Shown here: piece after piece, positions 16,159 to 25,300 of the stretch
Layout: every line of letters begins with the position of its first letter
How positions within the stretch are numbered: position 1 is the first letter of the stretch
Translations under genes and position numbers: made by a program
Notes under the pieces: generated by a model
The model's database searches: none
What the model saw: the letters and a program-made list of their open reading frames with translations, nothing else
What the model was told of the DNA's origin: nothing
Source: Deltaproteobacteria bacterium
GTDB taxonomy: Bacteria; Desulfobacterota; GWC2-55-46; UBA9637; GWC2-42-11
DNA: 34,347 nucleotides
Direction of reading: 5' to 3'
Assembly: GCA_016234925.1 (NCBI GenBank)
Contig: JACRNI010000055.1
Coordinates: 1-34,347 of the forward strand

Positions 16159-17604
16159 TTGAGAAAGCAAGATTTTTTAAAACTTAAAAATGACCCTGTG
16201 GTGCGCGCAGTGTATTTTTCTGCAAAAGAGTGCGGTTCAGACGCCTATCTTGTCGGCGGTGTGGTCAGAAATGTCATCTCTAAACTCCCGATAGGCTGTG
16301 ATTATGATTTTGCGCTCACAGGGAATATAAAGAATATTGCTGAAAGATTTGCCTCTCTTGCAAATGGAAGCCCGTTTCTTCTGGACAAAGAAATTTCTTC
16401 TTTCAGGGTGGCTGTTAAAAAAGGCGATACAAAAATCAATGTTGATTTATCGCCGCTTAAAGGCGGAAATATAATTGCAGATATTTTTGCAAGGGATTTT
16501 ACAGTAAATGCTATGGCAATTGATTTGAGGGAACTTTTTGAAAAGGATAAGGTTCTGCTCATTGACCCTTTAGCAGGCGCGAGGCACAGCAAAAAACGGC
16601 TGCTAGCGCCTGTAAAAGATGATATTTTCAATAATGACCCGGTGAGGCTTTTGCGCGCTGTTAGATTATCTGCGCAATATGGATTTTCCATAAACAAGGA
16701 TACAGAAACTCTTATAAAGGCGCGGGCGCATCTTTTAAAGACATCCTCATGGGAAAGGATAAGGGATGAATTTTTTGCGACAATTATCTGCCATAATGCC
16801 AGCGATAATCTAAAAAAACTTTATGCGCTTGGACTGCTTCAGGAAATATTTCCAGAGATTATAGACTGGGACAGACTGGAAAATTACGACCTGATGTCTC
16901 ATATTATCAAGGCTGTTCAAGAAGGCGAAAGGATTATCTGCGGAATAACTGAAATTATACCTAAATATGAAGATGTGATTTTACGGCATTTTGATGGCTT
17001 AATTGGAAATATACCACGGTCTGCATTTTTCAAGTTTGCTATGTTTCTCCATGATGTCGGCAAGGCTGTTGCAATCAAGATAGACGGGGAAAGGATGAGG
17101 TTCCCCGGGCATGAGATGGAAGGCGAGGCCATTGCAAAAAAGACAGCAAAAAGGCTGAAACTGAGCAGGAAGGCATCAGTAATCCTTTGCAAACTCATAA
17201 GAAATCACCACAGGGTGTTTAATATGGCGTCCATGGAAAAGGTTTCATCAAGGTCAAAGGCGCATTTTTTCAGGATTATGGATGAGGATGGCATAGACCT
17301 GCTTTTTATGTCCCTTGCAGATGCAAGGGCAACGAGGGGCGGCGAAGACCTTGAACTTGCAGAACTTGTAAAAGAGGTTGTTTCATTTTATTTTGATGTA
17401 TATGCAGTAAAAAAACCGCCCTCCCTTTTTAAAGGCAATGATGTTATGAATATTTTTAATATCCCTGAAGGCATAATGGTCGGCAAGATTTTGGAAAAGA
17501 TTCAGGATGCTGAAGGCATTGGACTAATAAAAAATAAAAAAGACGCAGTAGAATTTATAAACAAATGGCTTTTGGATAAGTCAAAAAAGCCTGTTTTGTC
17601 TTGA
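16159..17604 (+). CDS. cca: CCA tRNA nucleotidyltransferase / poly(A) polymerase family protein with HD domain
   Basis: The protein has about 481 aa. The class II nucleotidyltransferase head has YLVGGVVRNVI, the metal pair in CDYDFAL, RDFTVNAMAIDL and DPLAGARHSKKRLL, then the NDPVRLLRAVRLSAQYGF neck motif. A C-terminal HD hydrolase domain follows, with FLHDVGKA, FPGHEMEG and LIRNHHR. Family members add CCA to tRNA 3' ends or add poly(A) to RNA; sequence alone does not separate the two. I prefer the TTG at 16159, which has AAGGAA 5 nt upstream, over a GTG at 16138 without a binding site. Confidence 0.85.
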   Translation: MRKQDFLKLKNDPVVRAVYFSAKECGSDAYLVGGVVRNVISKLPIGCDYDFALTGNIKNIAERFASLANGSPFLLDKEISSFRVAVKKGDTKINVDLSPLKGGNIIADIFARDFTVNAMAIDLRELFEKDKVLLIDPLAGARHSKKRLLAPVKDDIFNNDPVRLLRAVRLSAQYGFSINKDTETLIKARAHLLKTSSWERIRDEFFATIICHNASDNLKKLYALGLLQEIFPEIIDWDRLENYDLMSHIIKAVQEGERIICGITEIIPKYEDVILRHFDGLIGNIPRSAFFKFAMFLHDVGKAVAIKIDGERMRFPGHEMEGEAIAKKTAKRLKLSRKASVILCKLIRNHHRVFNMASMEKVSSRSKAHFFRIMDEDGIDLLFMSLADARATRGGEDLELAELVKEVVSFYFDVYAVKKPPSLFKGNDVMNIFNIPEGIMVGKILEKIQDAEGIGLIKNKKDAVEFINKWLLDKSKKPVLS

Positions 17605-17733
17605 CATTGCCAGCATTATGGAGCAAATCAAATTAAAGAATATTGGCAAGGTAAAAATGGCTTGAATAATAGAGGCGCATTATGCTATCTTAACATAATC
17701 AATTACCAATCTTAAATTTAAGGAGGTGATTTT

Positions 17734-18498
17734 ATGAGGTTTAAATATCACGGCATGGGCAAATGGGGGAAATGGTTTTTATGTTTTTTATCCATCGCAA
17801 TAATTTCAGGCTGCGCAGGGACGAAAGGGGCTGAAAGAAAAGAAGCGCATACATTATATGCTGAAGGTGTGGAACTTTATCAGAAAGGTAAATACACTGA
17901 TGCAATTGAAAGACTGAAACTTGTTATGGAAGACCATCCGCTTTCAGCAGAGGCTCAAAGCGCGGAACTTCTTTTGGCAGATTCATATTTTGGCAATGAG
18001 GAGTATGATGACGCCGCGGCATATTATGCTAATTTTGTTTCCCTTCATCCTAGACATCCGAGGGCGGCATATGCGCAGTTTCAGAAAGGCATGAGTTATT
18101 TCCGCCAGATTTCTACTCTGGACAGGGACCAAACCCCTGTAAAAAAGGCGCTGATCGCATTTCAGGATTTGACATCTTCTTATCCATCGGGCTCATATGC
18201 TGAAAAATCTAAAGACATGATTTTATTCTTAAGAAAAAGGCTTGCGGAGAGAGAGTTATATATTGCTAATTTCTATTTTAAGAATAAGAATTACAAGGGC
18301 GCGCTTGCAAGGTATTCAGAGATTTTAAAGGAATATCCTGACGTCGGACTGACTGACAAGACATTATACTCCATAGGCGAGTCTTATATGAAACTCGGCG
18401 AAAAGGACCTTGCAAAGGACGCATTTTCAAATCTTATCTCAACCTATCCTGATAGTCCTTTTGCAAAGGATGCAAAGGGCTGGTTGAAGAGCATATAG
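17734..18498 (+). CDS. bamD: Outer membrane assembly lipoprotein BamD
   Basis: This 254-aa lipoprotein has a signal peptide and lipobox IISGC with the lipidated Cys27, followed by TPR-like helices (SAEAQSAELLLADSYFGNEEYDDAAAYYANFVSLHPRHPRAAYAQFQKGMSY in the first half). BamD is the essential lipoprotein partner of BamA in the complex that inserts beta-barrel proteins into the outer membrane, acting on its periplasmic face. AAGGAGGTGATTTT gives an excellent ribosome binding site. About 130 nt before it contain no gene. A TPR gene follows 2 nt after the stop and is probably co-transcribed. Confidence 0.9.
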   Translation: MRFKYHGMGKWGKWFLCFLSIAIISGCAGTKGAERKEAHTLYAEGVELYQKGKYTDAIERLKLVMEDHPLSAEAQSAELLLADSYFGNEEYDDAAAYYANFVSLHPRHPRAAYAQFQKGMSYFRQISTLDRDQTPVKKALIAFQDLTSSYPSGSYAEKSKDMILFLRKRLAERELYIANFYFKNKNYKGALARYSEILKEYPDVGLTDKTLYSIGESYMKLGEKDLAKDAFSNLISTYPDSPFAKDAKGWLKSI

Positions 18499-18500
18499 GT

Positions 18501-19217
18501 ATGAAAAGGCCTTTACATTGGCAGGATTTATATGAATTGGGCAAGAATGCCTTTGAAGGTAAAAGATATAATGAGGCGCAAAGATACTTTGAAGAACTGA
18601 TTAAAGAAAAGGCAAATTTTGCAGATGCATATAATTTCCTTGGCTTCATATATCATTTTAACGGCAAAACCAATGAGGCAATAGGATTTTTCAAAAAGGC
18701 TATTGAGATAAATCCGAGATATACAGAGGCATCGCTTAACCTTGCAGTTGTCTATAATGAGATTCAAGAATTTGAAAAGGCGAATGAGATTTATGCAATG
18801 GCAAAGGATGCCTCAAAACAAGGCGCAACATCCTACCTTGACCCTTATGCCAAGGGCAAACTCGCCAACATGCACGTAGAGATAGGGGCTATATATCATG
18901 AAATGGGTTTTTACAAAGAGGCTCAAGATGAGTATGAAAAGGCGATTCGCTTAAGACCAGAGTTTGTTGATATAAGAACCAGCCTTGGAATTATCTACAG
19001 GGATATGGGGGATTTTGCAGGCGCAATAAAAGAATTTGAAGAAGCGTTAAGTATAAAGCCGGAGTATCTGCCTGCAAAATTAAACATCGGCATAACGTAT
19101 TACAATATGGGACAATTGGAAGATGCAAAAAAGGCATGGATGGAAGTCCTAAAACACAATCCAAATGATAAAAAAGCAATGATGTATCTTAACCTGCTGG
19201 AGAGGTCAAAAAAATAA
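18501..19217 (+). CDS. Soluble TPR protein downstream of bamD
   Basis: The protein has 238 aa and consists almost entirely of TPR units. Good matches are NEAIGFFKKAIEINPRYTEASLNLAVVYNE, KEAQDEYEKAIRLRPEFVDIRTSLGIIYRD and GAIKEFEEALSIKPEYLPAKLNIGITYYN. It lacks a signal peptide or membrane segment, so a cytoplasmic scaffold role is likely. It starts 2 nt after bamD. The partner is not deducible. Confidence 0.85.
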   Translation: MKRPLHWQDLYELGKNAFEGKRYNEAQRYFEELIKEKANFADAYNFLGFIYHFNGKTNEAIGFFKKAIEINPRYTEASLNLAVVYNEIQEFEKANEIYAMAKDASKQGATSYLDPYAKGKLANMHVEIGAIYHEMGFYKEAQDEYEKAIRLRPEFVDIRTSLGIIYRDMGDFAGAIKEFEEALSIKPEYLPAKLNIGITYYNMGQLEDAKKAWMEVLKHNPNDKKAMMYLNLLERSKK

Positions 19218-19231
19218 AGAAAGGAGATGAT

Positions 19232-19339
19232 ATGAAAGATTACACCGATTATAAAGGCAGATTACACGGATTAAAACAAATAGTAGTCTTAAATCTGCGT
19301 AATCGTATTTTAAAAATCTGTGTAATCAATTTATTCTAA
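19232..19339. repeat. 110-bp GATTACA-type repeat, copy 2, with a 35-codon open frame
   Basis: The left arm is GATTACACGGATTAA (19260-19274). The two right arms end in CTGCGTAATC and CTGTGTAATC, the second near 19316-19328. The opening ATG (19232) has a strong AAGGAGATGAT before it. Unlike the other copies, the frame stays open for 35 codons (MKDYTDYKGRLHG... to NLF) and stops at 19337. The DUF465 gene's binding site follows at once. The frame reads through both arms, so it may be open by chance. Confidence 0.8.
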
Positions 19340-19355
19340 AGAAAGGATGATAAAT

Positions 19356-19589
19356 ATGAATAAGATTATTAGCAGCGAGTTATTAGAAAGACTGCTCAAG
19401 GAAAATTTTGAATTCAAAAAGGCGTATGATTTGCATAATGATTATGAAGAAAAGGTTGCGCAGATGGACAAAAGAGCCCATCTTAATGCCAATGAAGAGA
19501 TTGAAAGAAAGAGATTACAAAAGATGAAACTGGCGCAAAAAGATAAGATGGAGGAGATGGTTTTAAAGTACGGAGAGGCGAGAGGTTGA
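19356..19589 (+). CDS. DUF465 (YdcH-like) small helical protein
   Basis: This 77-aa, highly charged two-helix protein resembles the DUF465/YdcH family: LLERLLKENFEFKKAYDLHNDYEEKVAQMD, a short turn HLNANEEIE, then KRLQKMKLAQKDKMEEMVLKYG. The family is widespread in proteobacteria and forms helical hairpins; its function is unknown. I chose the ATG at 19356, with AAGGATG before it, over an in-frame ATG nine bases upstream that overlaps the binding site. It is followed 7 nt later by the 54-bp three-way-junction repeat. Confidence 0.75.
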   Translation: MNKIISSELLERLLKENFEFKKAYDLHNDYEEKVAQMDKRAHLNANEEIERKRLQKMKLAQKDKMEEMVLKYGEARG

Positions 19590-19596
19590 AGAGCAA

Positions 19597-19650
19597 GTAG
19601 CGTTGCCCTTTATGGGCAACGAATTCGTCGGGGATAAACCCCGACGCTAC
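19597..19650. repeat. 54-bp three-way-junction repeat, copy 1, in the ilvD leader
   Basis: The outer stem GTAGCG/CGCTAC (19597-19602/19645-19650) encloses two hairpins, GTTGCCC...GGGCAAC and GTCGGGG...CCCCGAC. The folded form is a small three-way junction. An identical 54-bp copy lies at 29890-29943. It ends 8 nt before the ilvD ATG. Since the other copy precedes an unrelated gene, it is unlikely to be an ilv-specific regulator. Confidence 0.85.
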
Positions 19651-19658
19651 GATTTCTT

Positions 19659-21311
19659 ATGCGAAGCGACAGGATTAAAAAAGGACTTGAAAGGGTTCCG
19701 CACAGGGCGCTCCTTTATGCAACAGGTCTCACAAAAGAGGAGATGGCAAAGCCTTTTATAGGCGTTGCAACATCCTTTAACGACCTTGTGCCGGGGCATA
19801 TCGGGATGAGAACCCTTGAGAGATTTATTGAAAAGGGCGTTCATACAGGCGGAGGGTATTCGTTTTTCTTCGGCGTGCCTGCGATATGCGACGGCATTGC
19901 AATGGGGCATACAGGCATGCATTACAGTCTGCCCAGCAGAGAACTCATTGCAGACATGATTGAGTCTGTTGCAATGGCTCATGCCTTGGATGGACTTGTT
20001 CTTTTGACAAACTGCGACAAAATCACCCCCGGAATGCTTATGGCTGCTGCAAGGCTTGACATTCCTTCTATAGTTGTTACAGCAGGACCAATGCATACAG
20101 GCATGTATCAGATGAAGAGACGCTCATTTGTCCGCGATACATATGAGGCAATCGGCAGATTTAAGAATAAAGAAATTACTCAGGATGAACTTTCAGACCT
20201 TGAGTTCTGCGCATGTCCGGGCGGAGGCTCGTGTCAGGGTATGTACACCGCAAACACGATGGCATGCGTAACCGAAGCCCTCGGCATGTCTCTTATTGGC
20301 TGTGCGACCGGTCTTGAAGGCTCTGCTGAAAAAAGAAGGACTGCGTTTGATTCAGGCGTCAGGATAGTTGAGATGGTGAAGGATGATTTGACGCCGAGAA
20401 AGATCATGACAAAGAATGCGTTTGAGAATGCCATAAGGGTTGACATGGCTCTTGGCGGTTCAACAAACACAGCGCTCCATATTCCAGCGATTGCCCATGA
20501 AACAGGCATTGACTTGTCTTTGGAAATCTTTGATAAAATAAGCAGGGAGACTCCTAATATTGTTAAGTTAGAACCGGCAGGCGACCATTTTATGGAGGAT
20601 TTGGAATACGCTGGCGGGATACCTGCTGTTATGAATAGGTTAAAAAATCTTTTAAAAGACAATATAACTGTCTCCCAAAAAACAATAAAAGGTATTGCTG
20701 AAAATGCAAAAATAAATGACAGCGATGTAATAAGAGAATTAAAAAACGCATATTATAAGGAAGGCGGCATTGCGGTTTTAAAAGGAAACCTTGCGCCTAA
20801 CGGCTGTGTTATAAAACAGACTGCTGTAAGCGATAAAATGAAACATTTTATCGGAAAGGCAAGGTGTTTTGATTCAGAAGAGTCTGCAATGCAGGTAATA
20901 CTTGCAGGAAAAATCAAGGCAGGGGATGTGGTTGTTATTAGATATGAGGGGCCCAAAGGCGGGCCCGGCATGAGGGAGATGCTTGCGCCGACAGCAACAA
21001 TTACAGGTATGGGTATGGCGGACAAGGTTGCGCTCATTACAGACGGCAGATTTTCCGGCGGCACAAGGGGACCTTGCATAGGCCACATATCACCGGAGGC
21101 AATGGAAGGCGGGACAATTGCGCTTATTAAAGATGGAGATGAGATAGAGATAGATATTCCGAACAGGAGTTTAGAGTTAAGAGTTAAGAGTGAGGAGTTA
21201 AAGAAAAGAAAAGAAAACTGGAAACCGCCGGAGCCAAAGATTAAAAAGGGCTGGCTTGCAAGATATGCAAAGGTTGTAACATCGGCGAATACAGGGGCTG
21301 TAGTAAAATGA
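19659..21311 (+). CDS. ilvD: Dihydroxy-acid dehydratase
   Basis: This 550-aa Fe-S enzyme carries out the third common step of valine/isoleucine synthesis, turning dihydroxy acids into 2-oxo acids. The iron-sulfur cysteine motifs are clear: [17 protein letters not shown], then [39 protein letters not shown] and the C-terminal [21 protein letters not shown] are also intact. The end is the family's typical [20 protein letters not shown]. Bases 21167-21203 form a GAGTTAAGAGT-type repeat inside the coding sequence without breaking the frame. The last 44 bp, including the stop, are duplicated at 22034-22077. Confidence 0.97.
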   Translation: MRSDRIKKGLERVPHRALLYATGLTKEEMAKPFIGVATSFNDLVPGHIGMRTLERFIEKGVHTGGGYSFFFGVPAICDGIAMGHTGMHYSLPSRELIADMIESVAMAHALDGLVLLTNCDKITPGMLMAAARLDIPSIVVTAGPMHTGMYQMKRRSFVRDTYEAIGRFKNKEITQDELSDLEFCACPGGGSCQGMYTANTMACVTEALGMSLIGCATGLEGSAEKRRTAFDSGVRIVEMVKDDLTPRKIMTKNAFENAIRVDMALGGSTNTALHIPAIAHETGIDLSLEIFDKISRETPNIVKLEPAGDHFMEDLEYAGGIPAVMNRLKNLLKDNITVSQKTIKGIAENAKINDSDVIRELKNAYYKEGGIAVLKGNLAPNGCVIKQTAVSDKMKHFIGKARCFDSEESAMQVILAGKIKAGDVVVIRYEGPKGGPGMREMLAPTATITGMGMADKVALITDGRFSGGTRGPCIGHISPEAMEGGTIALIKDGDEIEIDIPNRSLELRVKSEELKKRKENWKPPEPKIKKGWLARYAKVVTSANTGAVVK

Positions 21312-21312
21312 G
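21269..21312 (+). repeat. 44-bp direct repeat, left copy (native ilvD 3' end)
   Basis: This covers the last 14 codons of ilvD and 1 nt beyond. It matches 22034-22077 at 39 of 44 positions, in the same reading frame, ending with the stop codon. Three of the five differences are synonymous and the other two are V/A and V/I. The copies are 765 bp apart and bracket the MNT and HEPN genes. Confidence 0.9.
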
Positions 21313-21333
21313 GTAAGGGACTCAAGACAGTTT

Positions 21334-21645
21334 ATGGTAACGCAAGAACAAATAAATCAGGTAATTAGCGCAATTATCAACGGATACCATCCTAAAAAGA
21401 TAATCCTGTTCGGCTCGTATGCTTGCGGAAGCCCTACAAGGGATAGCGATATAGACCTGCTCATAATCAAGGATGATGAGCAGCCGCCAGTTAAGAGAAA
21501 CCGCACTGTGCGGAGTTATCTAAAAAACTTTACAATACCTGTAGATGTTATTGTTAAGAGCAGTAATGAGTTTGAAATTTATAAGGACGTTATAGGAACT
21601 GTTGTATACGCAGCCAATAAATATGGCAAAGTCCTTTATGGTTAA
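21334..21645 (+). CDS. MNT-type minimal nucleotidyltransferase
   Basis: The protein has 103 aa. The nucleotidyltransferase signature GSYACGSPTRDSDIDLLII (~residues 28-46) provides the helix-capping GS and the two metal-binding aspartates. The rest is a short alpha/beta domain. Such MNT proteins commonly pair with HEPN proteins as toxin-antitoxin modules, in some of which the MNT adenylylates the HEPN partner. The HEPN gene follows with overlap. The pair sits exactly between the two 44-bp repeats, so it looks like an inserted cassette in the ilv cluster. Confidence 0.85.
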   Translation: MVTQEQINQVISAIINGYHPKKIILFGSYACGSPTRDSDIDLLIIKDDEQPPVKRNRTVRSYLKNFTIPVDVIVKSSNEFEIYKDVIGTVVYAANKYGKVLYG

Positions 21646-22075
21646 AAAAGAAGTTATAGATGGGTTGGTTAGCAAATGGATCGGAATAGCGGAAAGGGAC
21701 TTACTGACTGCGAAACAAGGACTAGAAGCGAAAACCGTCATAACAGACACGGTATGCTTTCACTGCCAACAGGCAGTGGAGAAGTATTTAAAGGCTTTTC
21801 TGGTTAAGCATCAGGTTGAGTTTATGAAGACACACAGCATCATGACGGTATTAAATCTTTGCTCGACTGTAGATAAATCGTTTAGCGAGGAGTTGTCCGA
21901 GGTCGATTACTTGACGGATTATGCCGTTGAGATTCGTTACCCTGACGAGTGGTATGAACCAACGATTGAAGAAGCCATGCAAGCGTTTCAGATGGTATTG
22001 AAGGTTAAAGGCTTTGTCGTTGATAAACTAAAAAAGGCTGTAACATCGGCGAATACTGGGGCAATAGTAAAGTGA
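21638..22075 (+). CDS. HEPN-domain protein with an IlvD-derived C-terminal tail
   Basis: The protein has about 145 aa from the ATG at 21638, which overlaps the MNT stop by 8 nt; an ATG at 21623 is also possible. HEPN features are WIGIAERDLLTAKQGL, FHCQQAVEKYLKAFLV and MKTHSIMTVL, then TDYAVEIRYPDEW. I do not find the R-x4-6-H motif of HEPN RNases, so toxin activity is uncertain. After the final helix (FVVDKLKK) the protein continues as [12 protein letters not shown], almost identical to the IlvD C-terminus. The natural stop seems to have been replaced by the duplicated ilvD end. Confidence 0.8.
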   Translation: MVKKEVIDGLVSKWIGIAERDLLTAKQGLEAKTVITDTVCFHCQQAVEKYLKAFLVKHQVEFMKTHSIMTVLNLCSTVDKSFSEELSEVDYLTDYAVEIRYPDEWYEPTIEEAMQAFQMVLKVKGFVVDKLKKAVTSANTGAIVK

Positions 22076-22077
22076 GA
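22034..22077 (+). repeat. 44-bp direct repeat, right copy (duplicated ilvD 3' end)
   Basis: This second copy of the ilvD tail supplies the last codons and stop of the HEPN gene. Just after it comes a short GTGAGA-rich simple repeat (to 22100), out of which the next gene starts. The arrangement is like attachment-site or target duplications at the 3' end of a host gene, but no recombinase is present. Confidence 0.88.
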
Positions 22078-22092
22078 TGTGAGAAGTGAGAG

Positions 22093-23091
22093 GTGAGAGG
22101 GAAAACACAAAACCTAATTCTACTTCCAATTATAGTTTTTTTTATCATTGCCATTCACAGAAATTCTGCATGGAATGATGCCCTGAATCTATGGCAGGAT
22201 GCTGTAAATAAATCTCCAAAAAAGGCAAGGGTGCATACAAATTTAGGGGCAGTTTATTCAGGCAAAGGGCTGTATGATGATGCGATAAGAGAATATAAAA
22301 TAGCGCTTGGGTTGAATCCGAATTATATGGAGACCCATACAAATCTTGGCGTTGCATATGCTGAAAAGAGGATGATGGGAGAGGCATTAGCCGAACTCAA
22401 AGCAGCAATAAGTTTAAAACCTGATTCATCAGAGGCGCATGACAATCTTGGTTTTGCATATTTGAGGATGGGCAAATTTGAAAACGCTATGAAAGAATTT
22501 CAAATTGCCATTGAATTAAATCCTGAAAATTATGCTGCATATTATAATTATGGTCTTGCATTAAGGGATTCTGGCAGGCTTGATGAGGCTGTTGACAAAT
22601 TAAAATTATCCATATATATAAAACCTGATGAACCCAAATCCCATTTTGACCTCGGCGTTGTTTATTATACAAAGGGTCTGCTGGATGATGCAGTAAGGGA
22701 ATATAAAACAGCGCTTGCGCTAAATCCAAATTCAATTGATGCGCGCAACAATCTTGGCGCAGCATATCTTAAAAAAGGTTTGTATGATGATGCTGAAAAA
22801 GAATTTAAAAAGGTTATTGAAATAAGACCCGACTTTGCGTCAGTTTATGGAAATCTTGGTGTTGTTTATGGCAGCAAGGGTATGCTGGACGAGGCAATTA
22901 AGGTTTTTAAAAAGGCAGTTGAACTTGAACCAAAATCAGCAGGCAATTATATAAATCTTGGATTTGCATATAAGCAAAAGGGCATGATAAAAGAGACGAT
23001 TGAAGAATATAAAAAGGCGCTGATGCTAGACCCTGATAATATTGAGGCAAAACAAGGGTTGGATGAAATTGCAAAGGAGAATGTCAATTGA
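22093..23091 (+). CDS. TPR protein, probably the C-terminal half of a larger TMTC-like membrane protein
   Basis: The protein has 332 aa. One hydrophobic helix (~8-21) is followed by [31 protein letters not shown], then about eight very regular TPR units to the C-terminus. In related deltaproteobacterial proteins this R-N-x-x-W...LW-x-D-x-x-x-K-S-P junction follows several hundred residues of multi-pass membrane sequence, which is missing here. The GTG start lies inside a GTGAGAGG simple repeat directly after the duplicated ilvD end, suggesting 5' truncation by rearrangement. The repeats themselves look intact. The stop overlaps the ilvB start. Confidence 0.75.
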   Translation: MRGKTQNLILLPIIVFFIIAIHRNSAWNDALNLWQDAVNKSPKKARVHTNLGAVYSGKGLYDDAIREYKIALGLNPNYMETHTNLGVAYAEKRMMGEALAELKAAISLKPDSSEAHDNLGFAYLRMGKFENAMKEFQIAIELNPENYAAYYNYGLALRDSGRLDEAVDKLKLSIYIKPDEPKSHFDLGVVYYTKGLLDDAVREYKTALALNPNSIDARNNLGAAYLKKGLYDDAEKEFKKVIEIRPDFASVYGNLGVVYGSKGMLDEAIKVFKKAVELEPKSAGNYINLGFAYKQKGMIKETIEEYKKALMLDPDNIEAKQGLDEIAKENVN

Positions 23092-24770
23092 AGATAAACG
23101 GTGCGCAGATATTTATTGAATCCTTATTAAAAGAAGGGGTTGATACAATCTTTGGTTATCCGGGCGGCGCTGTCATTCCGATATATGATGCGCTTTACAA
23201 TGACACGCGCTTAAGACATATACTTGTCCGTCATGAGCAGGGCGCTGTTCATATGGCAGACGGCTATGCAAGGGCAACAGGCAGACCCGGCGTTGTGCTT
23301 GTAACATCAGGTCCCGGCGCAACAAATACTGTAACAGGCATTGCAACAGCATATATGGATTCAATCCCGATTATTGTTTTTACAGGACAGGTGCCTACAG
23401 CGCTTATCGGCAATGATGCGTTTCAAGAGGCTGATATTGTCGGCATAACAAGACCATGCACAAAACATAATTATCTTGTAAAGGATGTCAGGGATATTGC
23501 AAGGGTTATAAAAGAGGCATTTCATATTGCAGCAACAGGCAGACCCGGCCCTGTGCTTGTTGATTTACCAAAGGATATTTTAAATGCTGCAACAGAATTC
23601 AAATATCCAGAAAAGATTGAACTCCGAAGTTATCAGCCGACATATGAAGGACATCCCGGGCAGATAAAAAGGGCGGTTGATACAATCCTTGCTTCAAAAA
23701 GGCCAGTGATATATGCGGGTGGCGGCGTGCTTTTATCAAATGCGTCAAAAGAACTAAAATCCCTTGCAGAGAAATTGAACATACCTGTTACATTGACGCT
23801 CATGGGTCTTGGCGGTTTCCCGGGGACGCATCCGCTGTTTCTCGGAATGCTAGGCATGCACGGCACATATACGGCAAATATGTCTGTAACAAATACAGAC
23901 TGCCTAATTGCAATCGGCTCAAGGTTTGATGACAGGGTTACAGGAAAGATTGATGAATTTGCGCCATATGCAAAGGTCATACATATTGATATTGACCCGA
24001 CATCCATAAGCAAAAATGTCCGTGTTGATGTGCCGATTGTCGGCGATGTTAAGCATGTATTAAAGGATATGCTGAAAGAATTGGATAATGCAAAACATAG
24101 CAAAGATGTCTTGAAAGATTGGCACGAGCAGATTGCAAAATGGAAAGACACGCACAAACTTTCTTACAAACAAAATGACAAGATAAAACCGCAGCATGTC
24201 ATAGAAAAACTCTATGAACTTACAAAGGGCAGCGCGATTATCACAACAGAGGTCGGGCAGAATCAGATGTGGGCAGCGCAGTTTTATCTTTATGACAGCC
24301 CGCGCCAGTTTTTGACATCAGGCGGGCTTGGCACAATGGGCTACGGGTTTCCAGCGGCAATAGGCGCGCAGGTTGCATTTCCTGACAAGACAGTTATTGA
24401 TATTGCAGGGGACGGCAGCATCCAGATGAACATACAGGAACTTGCAACAGCGGTTCAGCATAAACTGCCTGTAAAGGTTGCAATACTTAATAACAGATTT
24501 TTAGGCATGGTGCGGCAGTGGCAGGAATTTTTCTATGAAAAGCGGTATTCATATACATGCATGGATGCTGCGCCTGATTTTGTAAAACTCGCAGAGGCTT
24601 ATGGCGCAGTTGGACTTCGCGCAGAAAAACCAGAAGAGGTCGTGCCTGTTATAAAAGAGGCGCTTAAGGTTAATAAACCTGTGCTTATGGATTTCAGGAT
24701 TGACAGGGAAGAGGATGTTTATCCAATGGTGCCGGCAGGACAGCCTTTGAATAAGATGCTTTTGGTATAG
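23088..24770 (+). CDS. ilvB: Acetolactate synthase large subunit
   Basis: This 560-aa thiamine diphosphate enzyme condenses pyruvate with pyruvate or 2-oxobutyrate, the first step of branched-chain amino acid synthesis. [15 protein letters not shown] and [19 protein letters not shown] (with the catalytic Glu) form the N-terminal domain, RFDDRVTGK the middle domain. [29 protein letters not shown] carries the metal and cofactor site. The start is TTG, overlapping the previous stop as TTGA, with AAAGGAGA upstream, so translation is coupled to the TPR gene. Confidence 0.95.
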   Translation: MKINGAQIFIESLLKEGVDTIFGYPGGAVIPIYDALYNDTRLRHILVRHEQGAVHMADGYARATGRPGVVLVTSGPGATNTVTGIATAYMDSIPIIVFTGQVPTALIGNDAFQEADIVGITRPCTKHNYLVKDVRDIARVIKEAFHIAATGRPGPVLVDLPKDILNAATEFKYPEKIELRSYQPTYEGHPGQIKRAVDTILASKRPVIYAGGGVLLSNASKELKSLAEKLNIPVTLTLMGLGGFPGTHPLFLGMLGMHGTYTANMSVTNTDCLIAIGSRFDDRVTGKIDEFAPYAKVIHIDIDPTSISKNVRVDVPIVGDVKHVLKDMLKELDNAKHSKDVLKDWHEQIAKWKDTHKLSYKQNDKIKPQHVIEKLYELTKGSAIITTEVGQNQMWAAQFYLYDSPRQFLTSGGLGTMGYGFPAAIGAQVAFPDKTVIDIAGDGSIQMNIQELATAVQHKLPVKVAILNNRFLGMVRQWQEFFYEKRYSYTCMDAAPDFVKLAEAYGAVGLRAEKPEEVVPVIKEALKVNKPVLMDFRIDREEDVYPMVPAGQPLNKMLLV

Positions 24771-24782
24771 GGGAGGTTCTTG

Positions 24783-25271
24783 ATGCGTCATACAATATCC
24801 ATTTTAGTTGATAATGAGTTCGGTGTATTGAGCCGAGTTGCAGGGCTTTTTTCCGGCAGGGGATTTAATATTGAAAGCCTGTGCGTTGCAGAGACCCTTG
24901 ACCCAAAGGTCTCAAGGATGACGATAGTAACAAGGGGTGATGACCAGATAATTGAGCAAATTACAAAGCAGTTGAATAAACTTGTAAATATTATAAAGGT
25001 CTATGATTTGACAGCAGAGGAGCATATTGAGCGGGAACTTGCAATGATAAAGGTGAATGTGAGCGAAAAGGACAGGGCTGAGGTATTGAGCATAGTTGAC
25101 ATATTCAGGGCAAAGATTGTTGATGTTAGTCCAAAGACATATACAATTGAGATGACAGGCGATAATGAAAAGGTAAATGCAATGGTTGAGCTTTTAAAGC
25201 CGTTCGGCATAAAAGAGATTGCAAAGACAGGGAAAATCGCAATTGCAAGAAGCCCGAAAGCGGTAAAATAA
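24783..25271 (+). CDS. ilvN: Acetolactate synthase regulatory subunit
   Basis: This 162-aa protein has an N-terminal ACT domain (HTISILVDNEFGVLSRVAGLFSGRGFNIESLCV), the usual site for feedback by valine, and the C-terminal half typical of IlvN/IlvH (MIKVNVSEKDRAEVLSIVDIFRAKIVDV). It activates the large subunit encoded just upstream. GGGGAGG lies 6 nt before the ATG at 24783. In most genomes ilvC follows directly; here a restriction-modification pair intervenes. Confidence 0.93.
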   Translation: MRHTISILVDNEFGVLSRVAGLFSGRGFNIESLCVAETLDPKVSRMTIVTRGDDQIIEQITKQLNKLVNIIKVYDLTAEEHIERELAMIKVNVSEKDRAEVLSIVDIFRAKIVDVSPKTYTIEMTGDNEKVNAMVELLKPFGIKEIAKTGKIAIARSPKAVK

Positions 25272-25300
25272 AATCAACGGTTTTTGGAAATGGATTTTTT

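Noticed and set aside
19597-19650. ilvD riboswitch or T-box
   Set aside because: An identical copy sits before an unrelated transporter gene, and no T-box or leader-peptide features are present.
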